DNA of 64,000 nt from JAWWPG01 sp033850885 (GCA_033850885.1 JAWWPG010000060.1:41776-105775); one strand, 5' to 3'. Shown: positions 8,059 to 16,120, numbered from the stretch's first letter. The notes: generated by a model from the sequence alone, not told the origin. A program made the numbers and translations.

Positions 8059-9141
8059 ATGGCCAGCATTGAGAAGCGGCTACGCAACGGCAAGGTGCGG
8101 TGGTACGCCAGGTATCGCGACGCCGACGATCAGCAGCGGACCAAGACATTCGACCGGAAGGTCGACGCCGAACGCTTTATGACGACGGTCGCGGCCGACG
8201 TGTTGCGCGGCACCTACGTCGCACCCGACAACGCCAAGATCACCGTCGCGCAATGGTGCGCCACGTGGGCGGATGGCTACGGTACGCGGCGCAGGTCCAC
8301 GGTGCGGCAGGCTCAGGTCCACCTTGACCGGATCAAGTCGGGGCTCGGGTCGTTGCCCATCGGTGCCGTGAAACCGTCGCACGTCCGATCGTGGACGGCA
8401 GGACTTCGGGATGAGGGTCTGTCGGACAGCTACATCTACGTCCTGCACTCGCGATTCGCCCAGGTAATGACCGACGCTGTACAGGATGGGATTATCGCCC
8501 GCTCGCCATGCTCCCGGCGAACGTCGCCCCGCGCCGGGAAGCAGCGGCCCTACGTCGCCACGACCGAGCAGATATGGGCGCTCCACGACGCAATGCCCGA
8601 ACACCTGCGACCAGCTGTGTCGTTGGCAGCGTTCGCGGGCCTACGGCTCGCCGAGGTCTGCGGGCTGAGGACGTCGGACGTGGACTTCATGCGAGGTGTC
8701 GTGCACCCGGCCGTGCAGTACCCTGCCGAGCCGTTGAAGACCGAGGTCTCACGGACCCCCATCCCGATTTCCGAGTCGATGACGCTCACGTTGTCGGCCC
8801 ACGTCGCCGGGTGGCGGGCCGAGACGATGCTGACGAACGAGTGGGGTGGCCAACTCACGCCGTGGACCTTGCAGCGGCATTTCAGGACTGCGCGGGCCAC
8901 AGTGGCGGGCCTACCGGAGGGTTTTCGTTTCCACGATCTCCGGCACTTTTTCGCCAGCCTGCTCATCTCCAGCGGCGACGACGTCAAGATCGTGCAGGCG
9001 CGGCTCAGGCACGCCAGCGCCAAGACGACCTTGGACTGCTACGCCCACCTGTGGCCCGACACTGACCAGTCGACTCGAGAGGCCGTTGAGGCGTTGTTCG
9101 CCGCCAGACGGGCGCCGAAGCGAGCGGCCAACAGAGATTGA
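8059..9141 (+). CDS. int: Tyrosine site-specific integrase
   Basis: A 360-residue phage-type integrase that would insert and excise this island. The N-terminus (residues 1-60) is an arm-binding domain followed by a SAM-like core-binding domain (about 62-145). The catalytic domain shows the expected residues: Arg196 (AGLRLAEV), Lys227, His292 and Arg295 (HDLRHFF), His318 (RHAS) and Tyr328 (CYAHL). All catalytic positions are present, so it looks active, unlike the relaxase and transposase to its left. A strong terminator and two TGTACC repeats lie just downstream, and the attachment site is expected between 9142 and glnA. No tRNA gene is seen there. Confidence 0.92.
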   Translation: MASIEKRLRNGKVRWYARYRDADDQQRTKTFDRKVDAERFMTTVAADVLRGTYVAPDNAKITVAQWCATWADGYGTRRRSTVRQAQVHLDRIKSGLGSLPIGAVKPSHVRSWTAGLRDEGLSDSYIYVLHSRFAQVMTDAVQDGIIARSPCSRRTSPRAGKQRPYVATTEQIWALHDAMPEHLRPAVSLAAFAGLRLAEVCGLRTSDVDFMRGVVHPAVQYPAEPLKTEVSRTPIPISESMTLTLSAHVAGWRAETMLTNEWGGQLTPWTLQRHFRTARATVAGLPEGFRFHDLRHFFASLLISSGDDVKIVQARLRHASAKTTLDCYAHLWPDTDQSTREAVEALFAARRAPKRAANRD

Positions 9142-9153
9142 GCGCCTGCCCAA

Positions 9154-9192
9154 GACATCGCCCCCCGGTCGGGAAGTCCGGGGGGCGATGTC
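9154..9192. terminator. Strong bidirectional hairpin between integrase and glnA
   Basis: A 15-bp perfect stem (GACATCGCCCCCCGG at 9154-9168 with its complement at 9178-9192) and a 9-base loop lies between the convergent integrase and glnA genes, so it can end transcripts from both sides. Confidence 0.8.
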
Positions 9193-9213
9193 GTGTGCTG
9201 AGCCCACTCTCTC

Positions 9214-9231
9214 GTGTACCCGTTGTGTACC
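9214..9231 (+). repeat. Paired GTGTACC sites after integrase
   Basis: GTGTACC occurs at 9214-9220 and again at 9225-9231, 11 bases apart, so both face the same side of the helix. Short direct repeats beside an integrase gene are typical arm-type binding sites. That role is inferred from position. Confidence 0.35.
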
Positions 9232-9279
9232 GGCTGCGCGAGCGGTCCACAAAAGGCCAGGTCAGAGCGCTGGTGCGCG

Positions 9280-10704
9280 TTAGATGTCGTAGTACAGCTC
9301 GAACTCGTGGGGGTGGGGACGCATCGCCATCGGCTGCACCTCGTTGACCCGCTTGTAGTCGATCCACGTCTCGATCAGGTCGGGGGTGAAGACACCTCCC
9401 TCGAGGAGGTAGTCGTGGTCGGCCTCGAGGGTGTCCAGCACCTCGGTCAGCGTCGCCGGGACGGTGGCCAGGCCCTCGTGCTCCTCCGGCGGCAGCTCGT
9501 AGAGGTCCTTGTCGATCGGCGCGGCCGGCTCGATCTTGTTCTTGATGCCGTCGATGCCCGCCAGCAGCATGGCTGAGAACGCGAGGTAGGGATTGGCCGA
9601 CGGGTCGGGGCAGCGGAACTCGATCCGCTTGGCGGCCGGGTTGGACCCGGTGATGGGGATCCGGATGCACGCCGAGCGGTTGCGCTGGCTGTAGACGAGG
9701 TTCACCGGAGCCTCGAACCCAGGCACCAGACGGTGGTACGAGTTCACCGTCGGGTTCGTGAAGGCGAGCAGCGACGGCGCGTGCGACAGCAGCCCTCCGA
9801 TGTAGTAGCGCCCCGTGTCGGAGAGACCGGCATAGCCGGACTCGTCGTAGAACAACGGTTCACCACCGGCGCGCAGCGACTGGTGACAGTGCATCCCCGA
9901 CCCGTTGTCCCCGAAGATCGGCTTCGGCATGAAGGTGGCCGTCTTGCCGTTGCGCCAGGCGACGTTCTTCACGATGTACTTGAACTTCATGACGTTGTCG
10001 GCCGTGGCGAGCAGCTCGTCGTACCGGAAGTTGATCTCGGCCTGGCCGGCGGTACCGACCTCGTGGTGCTGCCGCTCGACCACCAAGCCTGCCGCCTCCA
10101 GCTCGGTCGAGATCTCCGCGCGGATGTCGGCGAAGTGGTCGACCGGCGGGACGGGGAAGTAGCCCCCCTTGTACTTGACCTTGTACCCGCGGTTGCCGCC
10201 TACCTCCTCGCGTCCGGTGTTCCAGGCTCCCGCGACGGAGTCGATCGAGTAGAAGCTCGTGTTCTGCTTGGTCTCGAAACGCACATCGTCGAAGATGTAG
10301 AACTCCGCCTCGGGCGCGAAGAACGCCTGGTCTCCGATGCCGGTGCTGGCGAGATACGCCTGCGCCTTCTTCGCGATGTTGCGCGGGTCCCGGCTGTATG
10401 CCTCCTTCGTCAACGGGTCGTGGATGAAGAAGTTGATGACGAGCGTCTTGTGCGCCCGGAAAGGGTCGAGGTACGCCGTCGTGGCGTCGGGCAGCAGCGC
10501 CATGTCCGACTCGTGGATCGCCTGGAAGCCGCGGATCGACGACCCGTCGAACATCAGCCCCTCGTCGAACACGTCGGGCCCGAACGAGGAGACCGGCACG
10601 GTGAAGTGCTGCATCACCCCTGGGAGGTCGCAGAATCGCACATCGACGAACTCGACGCCCTCATTCTCGACGTAGGCGAGCAACTCCTCGCGGTCCGCGA
10701 ACAT
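9280..10704 (-). CDS. glnA: Glutamine synthetase, type I
   Basis: A 474-residue GSI-beta enzyme that makes glutamine from glutamate, ammonia and ATP as a cytosolic dodecamer. Visible signatures are the N-terminal beta-grasp ending MFDGSSIRGF, the catalytic segment FFAPEAEFYIFDD, the ATP-binding region KPIFGDNGSGMHCHQS and the NLVYSQRNRSACIRIP segment. The adenylylation loop contains KDLYELPPEE with its Tyr, so activity is probably controlled by a GlnE-type adenylyltransferase. The ATG at 10704 follows GAGGAGGACAG; longer in-frame extensions are non-coding. A GlnR-type operator lies 70-107 bases upstream of the start. The position matches M. tuberculosis glnA1, next to the RDD gene. Confidence 0.97.
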   Translation of the reverse strand: MFADREELLAYVENEGVEFVDVRFCDLPGVMQHFTVPVSSFGPDVFDEGLMFDGSSIRGFQAIHESDMALLPDATTAYLDPFRAHKTLVINFFIHDPLTKEAYSRDPRNIAKKAQAYLASTGIGDQAFFAPEAEFYIFDDVRFETKQNTSFYSIDSVAGAWNTGREEVGGNRGYKVKYKGGYFPVPPVDHFADIRAEISTELEAAGLVVERQHHEVGTAGQAEINFRYDELLATADNVMKFKYIVKNVAWRNGKTATFMPKPIFGDNGSGMHCHQSLRAGGEPLFYDESGYAGLSDTGRYYIGGLLSHAPSLLAFTNPTVNSYHRLVPGFEAPVNLVYSQRNRSACIRIPITGSNPAAKRIEFRCPDPSANPYLAFSAMLLAGIDGIKNKIEPAAPIDKDLYELPPEEHEGLATVPATLTEVLDTLEADHDYLLEGGVFTPDLIETWIDYKRVNEVQPMAMRPHPHEFELYYDI

Positions 10705-10773
10705 CTGTCCTCCTCGTGGCCGGCCGTTCTGACCGTCCGTCGTCAGTTGATCCGGCCACCCTAGGTTGCCTCG

Positions 10774-10811
10774 GTTTCCCCGCCGTGTCCTGGGTGTTTC
10801 CGCCGTGTTAC
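10774..10811 (-). promoter_or_regulatory. GlnR binding box upstream of glnA
   Basis: Read on the minus strand toward glnA this is GTAAC-n6-GAAAC-n6-GACAC-n6-GAAAC, matching the actinobacterial GlnR consensus (gTnAC-n6-GaAAc, twice) with exact spacing. It implies nitrogen-limitation control of glnA. Its right end is 10 bases from the start of the divergent RDD gene and overlaps that gene's putative -10 box, so it could also affect that gene. Confidence 0.8.
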
Positions 10812-10814
10812 GTT
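10809..10814 (+). promoter_or_regulatory. -10 box for leaderless RDD gene
   Basis: TACGTT followed by 6 bases and the GTG at 10821, the spacing expected when transcription starts at the start codon. It overlaps the last half-site of the GlnR box by three bases. Confidence 0.4.
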
Positions 10815-10820
10815 GCCGCC

Positions 10821-11261
10821 GTGACAGCCCCGTCCGGTCGCGAGGCCGTCGAGCAGAGCTGGCCAGGCCAGCGTCTCGGACTCCCATCGGCTGGCCCGGG
10901 TGCCGTCGCCGGCTGGGGCCGACGCATCGTGGCGATCGTCATCGACTGGATGCTGTCGACGCTCGCGGCCAGCGCTTTCACCGGCCGCAGTGTGCTGACC
11001 CCGGCCGAAGGGGTGGATCGTTGGCTGCCGCTCGCGATCTTCGCCGCGGAGGTCTACGTGCTGACCGTCACGCTCGGCGGCTCGGCCGGCCAGCTTGTGA
11101 TGCGGATCCATGTTCAACGGCTCGGGGGAGGCCGCCTCGACCCGGTCCGGACGCTCCTCCGCACGCTGCTCACCCTTCTGGTGATCCCGGCGGTCGTCTA
11201 CAACCGCGACCAACGTGGCCTGCATGACCTGGCGGCCGACTCGGTCGTCGTAAGGCGCTAG
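10821..11261 (+). CDS. RDD-family membrane protein
   Basis: A 146-residue inner-membrane protein with an RDD domain. It has the Arg in AGWGRRIVAIVIDWMLS at the start of the first membrane helix, a second helix around WLPLAIFAAEVYVLTV, and a third after TLLRTLLTLLVIPAVVYN, closing with RGLHDLAADSVVVRR. RDD proteins are proposed transporters or assembly factors, but the function is unsettled. Position next to glnA is conserved in actinobacteria. The GTG at 10821 sits 6 bases after a TACGTT box and suits a leaderless message; upstream in-frame codons would run through the glnA operator. Its 3' end overlaps the convergent DUF1365 gene by 4 bases. Confidence 0.85.
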   Translation: MTAPSGREAVEQSWPGQRLGLPSAGPGAVAGWGRRIVAIVIDWMLSTLAASAFTGRSVLTPAEGVDRWLPLAIFAAEVYVLTVTLGGSAGQLVMRIHVQRLGGGRLDPVRTLLRTLLTLLVIPAVVYNRDQRGLHDLAADSVVVRR

Positions 11262-12052
11262 TCTGCCGGGCGGCGGACGACGGGCAGTCGGCGCAGCCAC
11301 AGCCACACCCCCTGCGCTCTGATCAACCCGGCGACCCGCTGCGGCATCAGCGGCTGGCAAAGGGCGCTGACCAGCAGCCGAGCTGGAGTCAGTGGAACGG
11401 TGGTGCCGGTGAAGCTGGCCGTGAAGACGACCTGGGCGTGCTGGCAAAGGGTGACGAAGGCTCCGACTCGCTCCCCGTCGAGCGTGAACCTGAGCTGGTA
11501 GTCACCGAAGACGCCGAAGAAGGGCGAGACGTAGAAGGCCTTGTCGGCCTGACCCCGACCCCGGTCGTCGAGCTCGACGACATAGCCGTGCCGCCCGCCA
11601 TACGTGTTGTGGACCTCCGCGACGACGCCTTCGAGCGCGCCGTCCAGCGCGAAGCACCAGAAGACGCTGAGCGGGTCGAAGACGTATCCGAGGGAGCGTG
11701 CGTTGGTGAGCATCAGGATGCGGTGCGCCGACCACGAGACGCCCTGGGCGGCAAGGAAGCTGCGGACGTTCGTGCCCAGGTCGTCGGTGTGCGGGTCGAG
11801 ATGGTCGCGCGCCCGCACGGATCCCAGCCAGCGCAAGCCGCGGGGCGCGACATCCAGGTCGTCGACATCGACGAGCCACTGGTGGGCGCGATAGCGGAAG
11901 CGGTGCCGGACAGGTGACAGCCGGGCATGCTTCACCACGCCGCGCACCAGTGCCGGGACCCGGGGCGGAGCGGGCCGTGCCCGGGTCCCGGCGGTCGAGG
12001 AGCGGATCGACTCGGACTGGGTGCTCGACTCAGACGTGGTGGTGGTCACCAC
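11258..12052 (-). CDS. DUF1365 family protein
   Basis: A 264-residue protein with the DUF1365 signature: VVKHARLSPVRHRFRYRAHQW near residue 40, LTNARSLGYVFDPLSVFWC near 115 and AEVHNTYGGRH, KAFYVSPFFGVFGDY downstream. DUF1365 genes are commonly linked to an FAD-dependent oxidoreductase and a cyclopropane-synthase-like methyltransferase and are thought to act in modification of membrane fatty acids; the reaction of DUF1365 itself is not established. Here it overlaps the end of the FAD gene by 7 bases, indicating co-translation, while the methyltransferase is 4 kb upstream. The first 30 residues are Ser/Thr-rich and a later start is possible. Confidence 0.85.
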   Translation of the reverse strand: MVTTTTSESSTQSESIRSSTAGTRARPAPPRVPALVRGVVKHARLSPVRHRFRYRAHQWLVDVDDLDVAPRGLRWLGSVRARDHLDPHTDDLGTNVRSFLAAQGVSWSAHRILMLTNARSLGYVFDPLSVFWCFALDGALEGVVAEVHNTYGGRHGYVVELDDRGRGQADKAFYVSPFFGVFGDYQLRFTLDGERVGAFVTLCQHAQVVFTASFTGTTVPLTPARLLVSALCQPLMPQRVAGLIRAQGVWLWLRRLPVVRRPAD

Positions 12053-13335
12053 TCGACCCCGAAGTGCCTAGCCGCCGCCACCCCAGCTCGGCAGCCGTCC
12101 TCGTGGAAACCCCAGCCGTGGTAGGCGCCGGCGAACGCGACCTGGGCCGAGTTGAGCTTGGCCAGGCGCCGCTGGGCTCGGCGCGCCTGCGCCGTGTAGA
12201 CCGGATGGGTGTACGACATCTCCGCGATCATCTGCTCCGGCGGTCGGTCCCGGTCGGGGTTGAGCGTGACGACCAGCGGTGAGCGCTCATCGAGATGCTG
12301 CAGGCGGTTCATCCAGTAGCTGGCCTGCACGCGCTCGTCGCGGGTCTCGCATGCGCCCATCCGGTAGTTCCAGGCGCCGCGGGCCGCCCGGCTGGCCGGC
12401 AGGACCGAGTCGTCCCGATGCAGCACGACGGTGTTGGAGGAGTAGCCGAACGCTCCCAGCACCTCCTTCTCGTCGGCCGTGGCATCAGCCAGCATCCCGA
12501 GGGCGATGTCCGCATGAGTCGCGACCACGACTGCGTCGAAGGTGCCGAGCTCGCCTGCCGGTCCGGAGAGCGTCACTCCCTCGTCGTGTCTCGTCACGGC
12601 GGTCACCGGCGTCCGGGTCGCGACATCGTCCAGCGTCGCGAGGATCCGGTCGACGTACGACGACGAGCCCCCCTCGACGACGTACCACTGTGGCGCGCCC
12701 TTCAGGCGCAGGAAGCCGTGGTTGCGCAGGAACGCGAACAGGTAGCCCGCCGGGTACCGCAGCGCGTCGTCATGGCCGCTCGACCAGACACACGAGACCA
12801 CCGGCACTGCATAGTGGTTGACGAAGTCGGTCCCGAACCCATGCCGGGACAGGAACTCCCCATATGTCTCCGAGTCGTCGACGTCGTCGGCCAGGTGGCG
12901 GAGAGCCAGCCGCTGGAAGCGCCGCACGCCGTACAAGAGACGCCAGAACCGCGGGTCGACGAGCCGGCGATGCTGCGCGAACACGCCGCCGAGCCCGCGG
13001 CCCCCCACGAACTGCAGGCCGCATCCGTCGCAGCGGATCGCCATGCTCATCTCGGTCGGTCGAAGGGCTACGCCCAGCTCGTCGAAGAGTCTCAGCACGG
13101 TCGGGTAGGTCTGGTTGTTGCAGACGATGAAGCCCGAGTCGACGTCGGCCGAGGACCCGTCGTCGAGCGTGGTGTGGTGGGTGTGGACATGGCCGCCGAT
13201 CCGGTCGGCCGACTCGAACAGCGTGACCTGCGCGGTCCTGGTGAGCAGGTACGCCGCCGTGAGCCCGGATACGCCGGACCCGATGACGGCCATCCGGCGA
13301 CGTCCTGGGTCGTTGCCGTCACCCGCCGCTCTCAT
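12046..13335 (-). CDS. FAD-dependent amine-oxidase-like oxidoreductase
   Basis: A flavoprotein of about 429 residues. The N-terminal dinucleotide-binding motif MAVIGSGVSGLTAAYLL is followed by FESADRIGGHVHTH, typical of the amine oxidase/phytoene desaturase fold. FIVCNNQTYP and a C-terminal AFAGAYHGWGFHEDGC segment match the family that travels with DUF1365 and CFA-type methyltransferases. Established relatives oxidise or desaturate phospholipid acyl chains (UfaO in furan fatty acid synthesis is of this type); the substrate here is inferred. Starts at 13362 (GTG), 13335 or 13293 (ATG) are all possible; 13335 has a GAAG upstream. It follows DUF4191 by about 50 bases, probably in one transcript. 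Confidence 0.85.
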   Translation of the reverse strand: MRAAGDGNDPGRRRMAVIGSGVSGLTAAYLLTRTAQVTLFESADRIGGHVHTHHTTLDDGSSADVDSGFIVCNNQTYPTVLRLFDELGVALRPTEMSMAIRCDGCGLQFVGGRGLGGVFAQHRRLVDPRFWRLLYGVRRFQRLALRHLADDVDDSETYGEFLSRHGFGTDFVNHYAVPVVSCVWSSGHDDALRYPAGYLFAFLRNHGFLRLKGAPQWYVVEGGSSSYVDRILATLDDVATRTPVTAVTRHDEGVTLSGPAGELGTFDAVVVATHADIALGMLADATADEKEVLGAFGYSSNTVVLHRDDSVLPASRAARGAWNYRMGACETRDERVQASYWMNRLQHLDERSPLVVTLNPDRDRPPEQMIAEMSYTHPVYTAQARRAQRRLAKLNSAQVAFAGAYHGWGFHEDGCRAGVAAARHFGVEW

Positions 13336-13388
13336 GTCTTCGATTCGGCGCCGGGGGAGCACCGGATTGAGCTTTGGCCGGGAACGGG

Positions 13389-14126
13389 TCAGCGTCCGCG
13401 CATCGACCCACGCATGGACGCGCGCGCCTGCTTCGAGCTCGTGGGCATCGGACCCTTGGGGATGGGGACCTGCGGCCGCATCGCGTCAAGCGCCCGCAGC
13501 CGCTGCATGACGTCGGTGATGTCGGCCGGCGCGATGTTGCGGGGAAGCTTCTGGATGTGCTTGGCGAGTGCCCTGACCTCGATCGTGCCGTCGTCACCGT
13601 CACCCACCGCGATGTCGTAGATCGGCACGTCACCGACGACGCGCGCGTGCTTCTTCTTCTCCACCGAGAGCAGGTTGCGGACACGGGCCACGTTGCCCTC
13701 GCCGACGAGGATCACCCCGGGACGGCCGACCACACGGTGCACCAGGTCCTGGTTCTTGGTGACGGCCACGGCCTGTTGGACCTGCCATCCCTTGCGCAGG
13801 ATTCCGAGCGCAGCACCTGCGGCCCCGGGCCGGCCCTCCACCTCGGCGTACGCCGCGCGCTCGGCTCGCCGCCCGAACACGACCACCCAGGCCAGCGCTC
13901 CCGCGGGGATGCCCACGACCACGCCGGCGTAAGGGTTCCAGAGCGAGACCAGCCCACCGAGCACGATCGCGACTCCGAGGAACCAGGCGAGGCAGATGAT
14001 ACCGACCCGCTTGTCCCGTTCCCGGGTCATCTTGTAGGCAGCGATGAGGCGGCGAATGCCGCCCTGCTTCTTGGTGCTCTTGTCCGTGGCGCCCTTGGCG
14101 GCTGAGCCCTTGTCCTTGCGTGCCAT
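13389..14126 (-). CDS. DUF4191 membrane protein
   Basis: A 245-residue protein with a basic, Lys-rich N-terminus, two adjacent membrane helices (about residues 42-62 and 66-85, the second containing AGVVVGIPAGALAWVVVF) and a cytoplasmic domain with QNQDLVHRVVGRPGVILVGEG-like features (here KNQDLVHRVVGRPGVIL) and LVGEGNVARVRNLL. This matches the actinobacterial DUF4191 family, which sits immediately downstream of lipA in many genomes. Its function is unknown. The basic C-terminus (MRGSMRGR) could contact membrane or nucleic acid. It lies 28 bases after lipA and is probably cotranscribed. Confidence 0.85.
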   Translation of the reverse strand: MARKDKGSAAKGATDKSTKKQGGIRRLIAAYKMTRERDKRVGIICLAWFLGVAIVLGGLVSLWNPYAGVVVGIPAGALAWVVVFGRRAERAAYAEVEGRPGAAGAALGILRKGWQVQQAVAVTKNQDLVHRVVGRPGVILVGEGNVARVRNLLSVEKKKHARVVGDVPIYDIAVGDGDDGTIEVRALAKHIQKLPRNIAPADITDVMQRLRALDAMRPQVPIPKGPMPTSSKQARASMRGSMRGR

Positions 14127-14154
14127 CGTCGTACCGCTTTCTGCGTCGTCTGAG

Positions 14155-15105
14155 TCAGGAGGAGGTGGTGGCGTCTACGGGCACCCGCCGCGAGTCGAGC
14201 GCCTGCTGGTAGAGACGTCCTGCGCGGTACGACGACCGCACGAGCGGACCGCTCATGACGCCGGCGAAGCCGAGCCTGACCGCTTCTTCTTGCAGCTCGA
14301 CGAACTCCTCAGGCTTGACCCAGCGGTCGATCGGGTGGTGGCGCGCCGACGGTCGGAGGTACTGGGTGATCGTGAGCAGCTCGGTGCCGACGGAGCGCAG
14401 GTCCTGCATCGCGCCTGAGACTTCCTCGCGGGTCTCGCCCATGCCCAGGATCAGGTTCGACTTCGTGACCAGCCCGACCTGTCGGGCCATGGCAATCACC
14501 TCGAGGGAGCGCTCGTAGCGGAACCCCGGCCGGATCCGGCGGAAGATCCGCGGGACCGTCTCGATGTTGTGCGCGAAGACCTCGGGGGCGGCCTCGAACA
14601 GCTGGCCGAGATGGTTGGCGTTGCCGCTGAAGTCCGGCGCCAGCATCTCGACACCGACGCCCGGGTTGAGCTCGTGGATCTTGCGGATCGTCTCGGCGTA
14701 CAGCCAAGCGCCCTCGTCCGGCAGGTCGTCGCGGCAGACCCCGGTGACGGTCGCGTAGCGGAGCCGCATCTGGCTTACGCTCCTGGCGACCCGCATCGGC
14801 TCCTCGCGGTCGAGGTCGGCGGGCTTGCCGGTGTCGATCTGGCAGAAGTCGCAGCGCCGGGTGCATTGGTCACCCCCAATCAGGAAGGTCGCCTCACGGT
14901 CTTCCCAGCACTCGAAGATGTTGGGACAGCCCGCTTCCTGGCAGACCGTGTGCAGACCCTCGCGTCGGACGAGCGCCTGGAGCTGTTTGTACTCGGGTCC
15001 CATCTTGGCCCGGGTCTTGATCCAGGCGGGTTTGCGCTCGATGGGAGTCTCCGCGTTGCGCACCTCGAGGCGCAGCATTCTCCGTCCGTCCGCTGCAATC
15101 GTCAC
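14155..15105 (-). CDS. lipA: Lipoyl synthase
   Basis: A 316-residue radical SAM enzyme that inserts two sulfurs into octanoyl groups carried on lipoyl domains such as those of the neighbouring E2. The auxiliary cluster cysteines are C55, C60 and C66 (CQEAGCPNIFEC); the radical SAM motif CTRRCDFC supplies C81, C85 and C88. The C-terminal RSSYRAG contains the conserved Ser that ligates the auxiliary cluster. One unusual position is TGVCRDDLPD, where most homologues have Ala rather than Cys. The GTG at 15105 is preferred because the family N-terminus begins there and a TAGGCT box lies 7 bases before it. An inverted-repeat element separates it from lipB. Confidence 0.95.
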   Translation of the reverse strand: MTIAADGRRMLRLEVRNAETPIERKPAWIKTRAKMGPEYKQLQALVRREGLHTVCQEAGCPNIFECWEDREATFLIGGDQCTRRCDFCQIDTGKPADLDREEPMRVARSVSQMRLRYATVTGVCRDDLPDEGAWLYAETIRKIHELNPGVGVEMLAPDFSGNANHLGQLFEAAPEVFAHNIETVPRIFRRIRPGFRYERSLEVIAMARQVGLVTKSNLILGMGETREEVSGAMQDLRSVGTELLTITQYLRPSARHHPIDRWVKPEEFVELQEEAVRLGFAGVMSGPLVRSSYRAGRLYQQALDSRRVPVDATTSS

Positions 15106-15112
15106 GCTGGCC

Positions 15113-15118
15113 AGCCTA
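15113..15118 (-). promoter_or_regulatory. -10 box for lipA
   Basis: On the minus strand TAGGCT, then 7 bases, then the GTG start at 15105. This suggests a leaderless lipA transcript independent of lipB. Confidence 0.35.
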
Positions 15119-15170
15119 CGCTGACCGGCGGGTGTCGGAATCTGCATGTGTCCGAGCTCGGGCCCCCCGG

Positions 15171-15262
15171 TCCAAATTCACAATGGTCTCCAAATTCACA
15201 ATGGTAAGGAACGCACCTGCGCACTTGAATCGATTCAAGAGAGTCGGTGCGTTCCTTACCAT
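15171..15262. repeat. Intergenic repeat element A (direct plus inverted repeats)
   Basis: Two direct copies of TCCAAATTCACAATGGT (15171-15187 and 15189-15205, period 18) run into a perfect 17-bp inverted repeat: left arm ATGGTAAGGAACGCACC at 15201-15217, right arm at 15246-15262. The loop holds a perfect 16-bp palindrome CTTGAATCGATTCAAG at 15224-15239. It lies between lipB and lipA and codes for nothing visible. Its arm shares ATGGTAAGGAACGC with the element at 52514. Confidence 0.9.
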
Positions 15263-15306
15263 CTTGGTTTGGGATGGTCGGGCGCGGGCGATCGCCAGCT
15301 CGGGGT

Positions 15307-16053
15307 TCAGCTGGTCGGCCGCGGATGCTCGCCGGCTCGGGGAATGTCAGGGGAGCGGGTGTACGGCGACCAGTCGAGCAGGTCGCGCAGGTGGCGCTCC
15401 AGCAGCGGGTCCACCTCTCTCACAGTGACGGCACGGTCGAGCTCCAGGCTGAGGGTGGTGACACCGGCGTCGGCGATGCCACAGGGGACAATGGCGTCGA
15501 AGCCGGACAGGGTGTTGGTGCAGTTGAGCTCGACGCCGTGCATCGTGACACCGCGCGAGACGCGCACGCCGAGCGCTGCCACCTTCCGCTCGGGCCTGGT
15601 CTCGTCGGCGGCCAACCACACGCCGCTACGGCCCGGCACCCGCCCGGTCGCAAGCCCAAGGTCCGCACACACCCGGATCAGCGCCTCCTCGAGGCGGCGC
15701 ACGAAGTCCACCACATAGACGTGGGCCGCCAGCTTGGTGATCGGGTAGGCGACGAGTTGGCCTGGACCGTGCCAGGTGATCTTGCCACCCCGGTCGACCT
15801 CGATGACCGGGGTCCCGGCGCTCGGCCGGTCCTGCGGCTCGGTCCGGCGGCCGGCGGTGAAGACGAAGGGATGCTCGAGGAACAGCACGGTGTCGCCGAT
15901 CTGGTCGTCCACCCGCTGCGCGTGCAGGCGTCGCTGCATCTCCCACGCCAGCAGGTACTCGACCGGCCGGTCGCCGTACCCGAGCCGCAGGACTCGCAGG
16001 CCGCCGCGGGAGCCGGCCGCATCCAGGCTCGTCGTCTGCTCGACCGCCGTCAC
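15307..16053 (-). CDS. lipB: Lipoyl(octanoyl) transferase
   Basis: A 248-residue enzyme that moves octanoyl groups from acyl carrier protein to lipoyl-domain lysines, the step before LipA. Signatures are RGGKITWHGPGQLVAYPI, which forms the acyl-binding site, and the catalytic pair: Lys in RKVAALGVRVSRG and Cys in IVPCGIADAG, followed by the usual GVTTLSLEL. The GTG at 16053 has a TAGGGT box 7 bases upstream, suggesting leaderless transcription; another GTG 9 bases upstream would place the box only two bases from the start. Its neighbours lipA, the two-lipoyl-domain E2 and lpd make this a lipoate-metabolism locus. Confidence 0.95.
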   Translation of the reverse strand: MTAVEQTTSLDAAGSRGGLRVLRLGYGDRPVEYLLAWEMQRRLHAQRVDDQIGDTVLFLEHPFVFTAGRRTEPQDRPSAGTPVIEVDRGGKITWHGPGQLVAYPITKLAAHVYVVDFVRRLEEALIRVCADLGLATGRVPGRSGVWLAADETRPERKVAALGVRVSRGVTMHGVELNCTNTLSGFDAIVPCGIADAGVTTLSLELDRAVTVREVDPLLERHLRDLLDWSPYTRSPDIPRAGEHPRPTS

Positions 16054-16060
16054 CCTGCCC

Positions 16061-16066
16061 ACCCTA
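16061..16066 (-). promoter_or_regulatory. -10 box for lipB
   Basis: On the minus strand TAGGGT, then 7 bases, then the GTG start at 16053. It decides between two candidate starts. Confidence 0.4.
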
Positions 16067-16120
16067 GCCGCGGTAGGGCGCCTGCCGGGCCGAGTGGCCC
16101 GGCACGCGCAGTCGGCCGGC

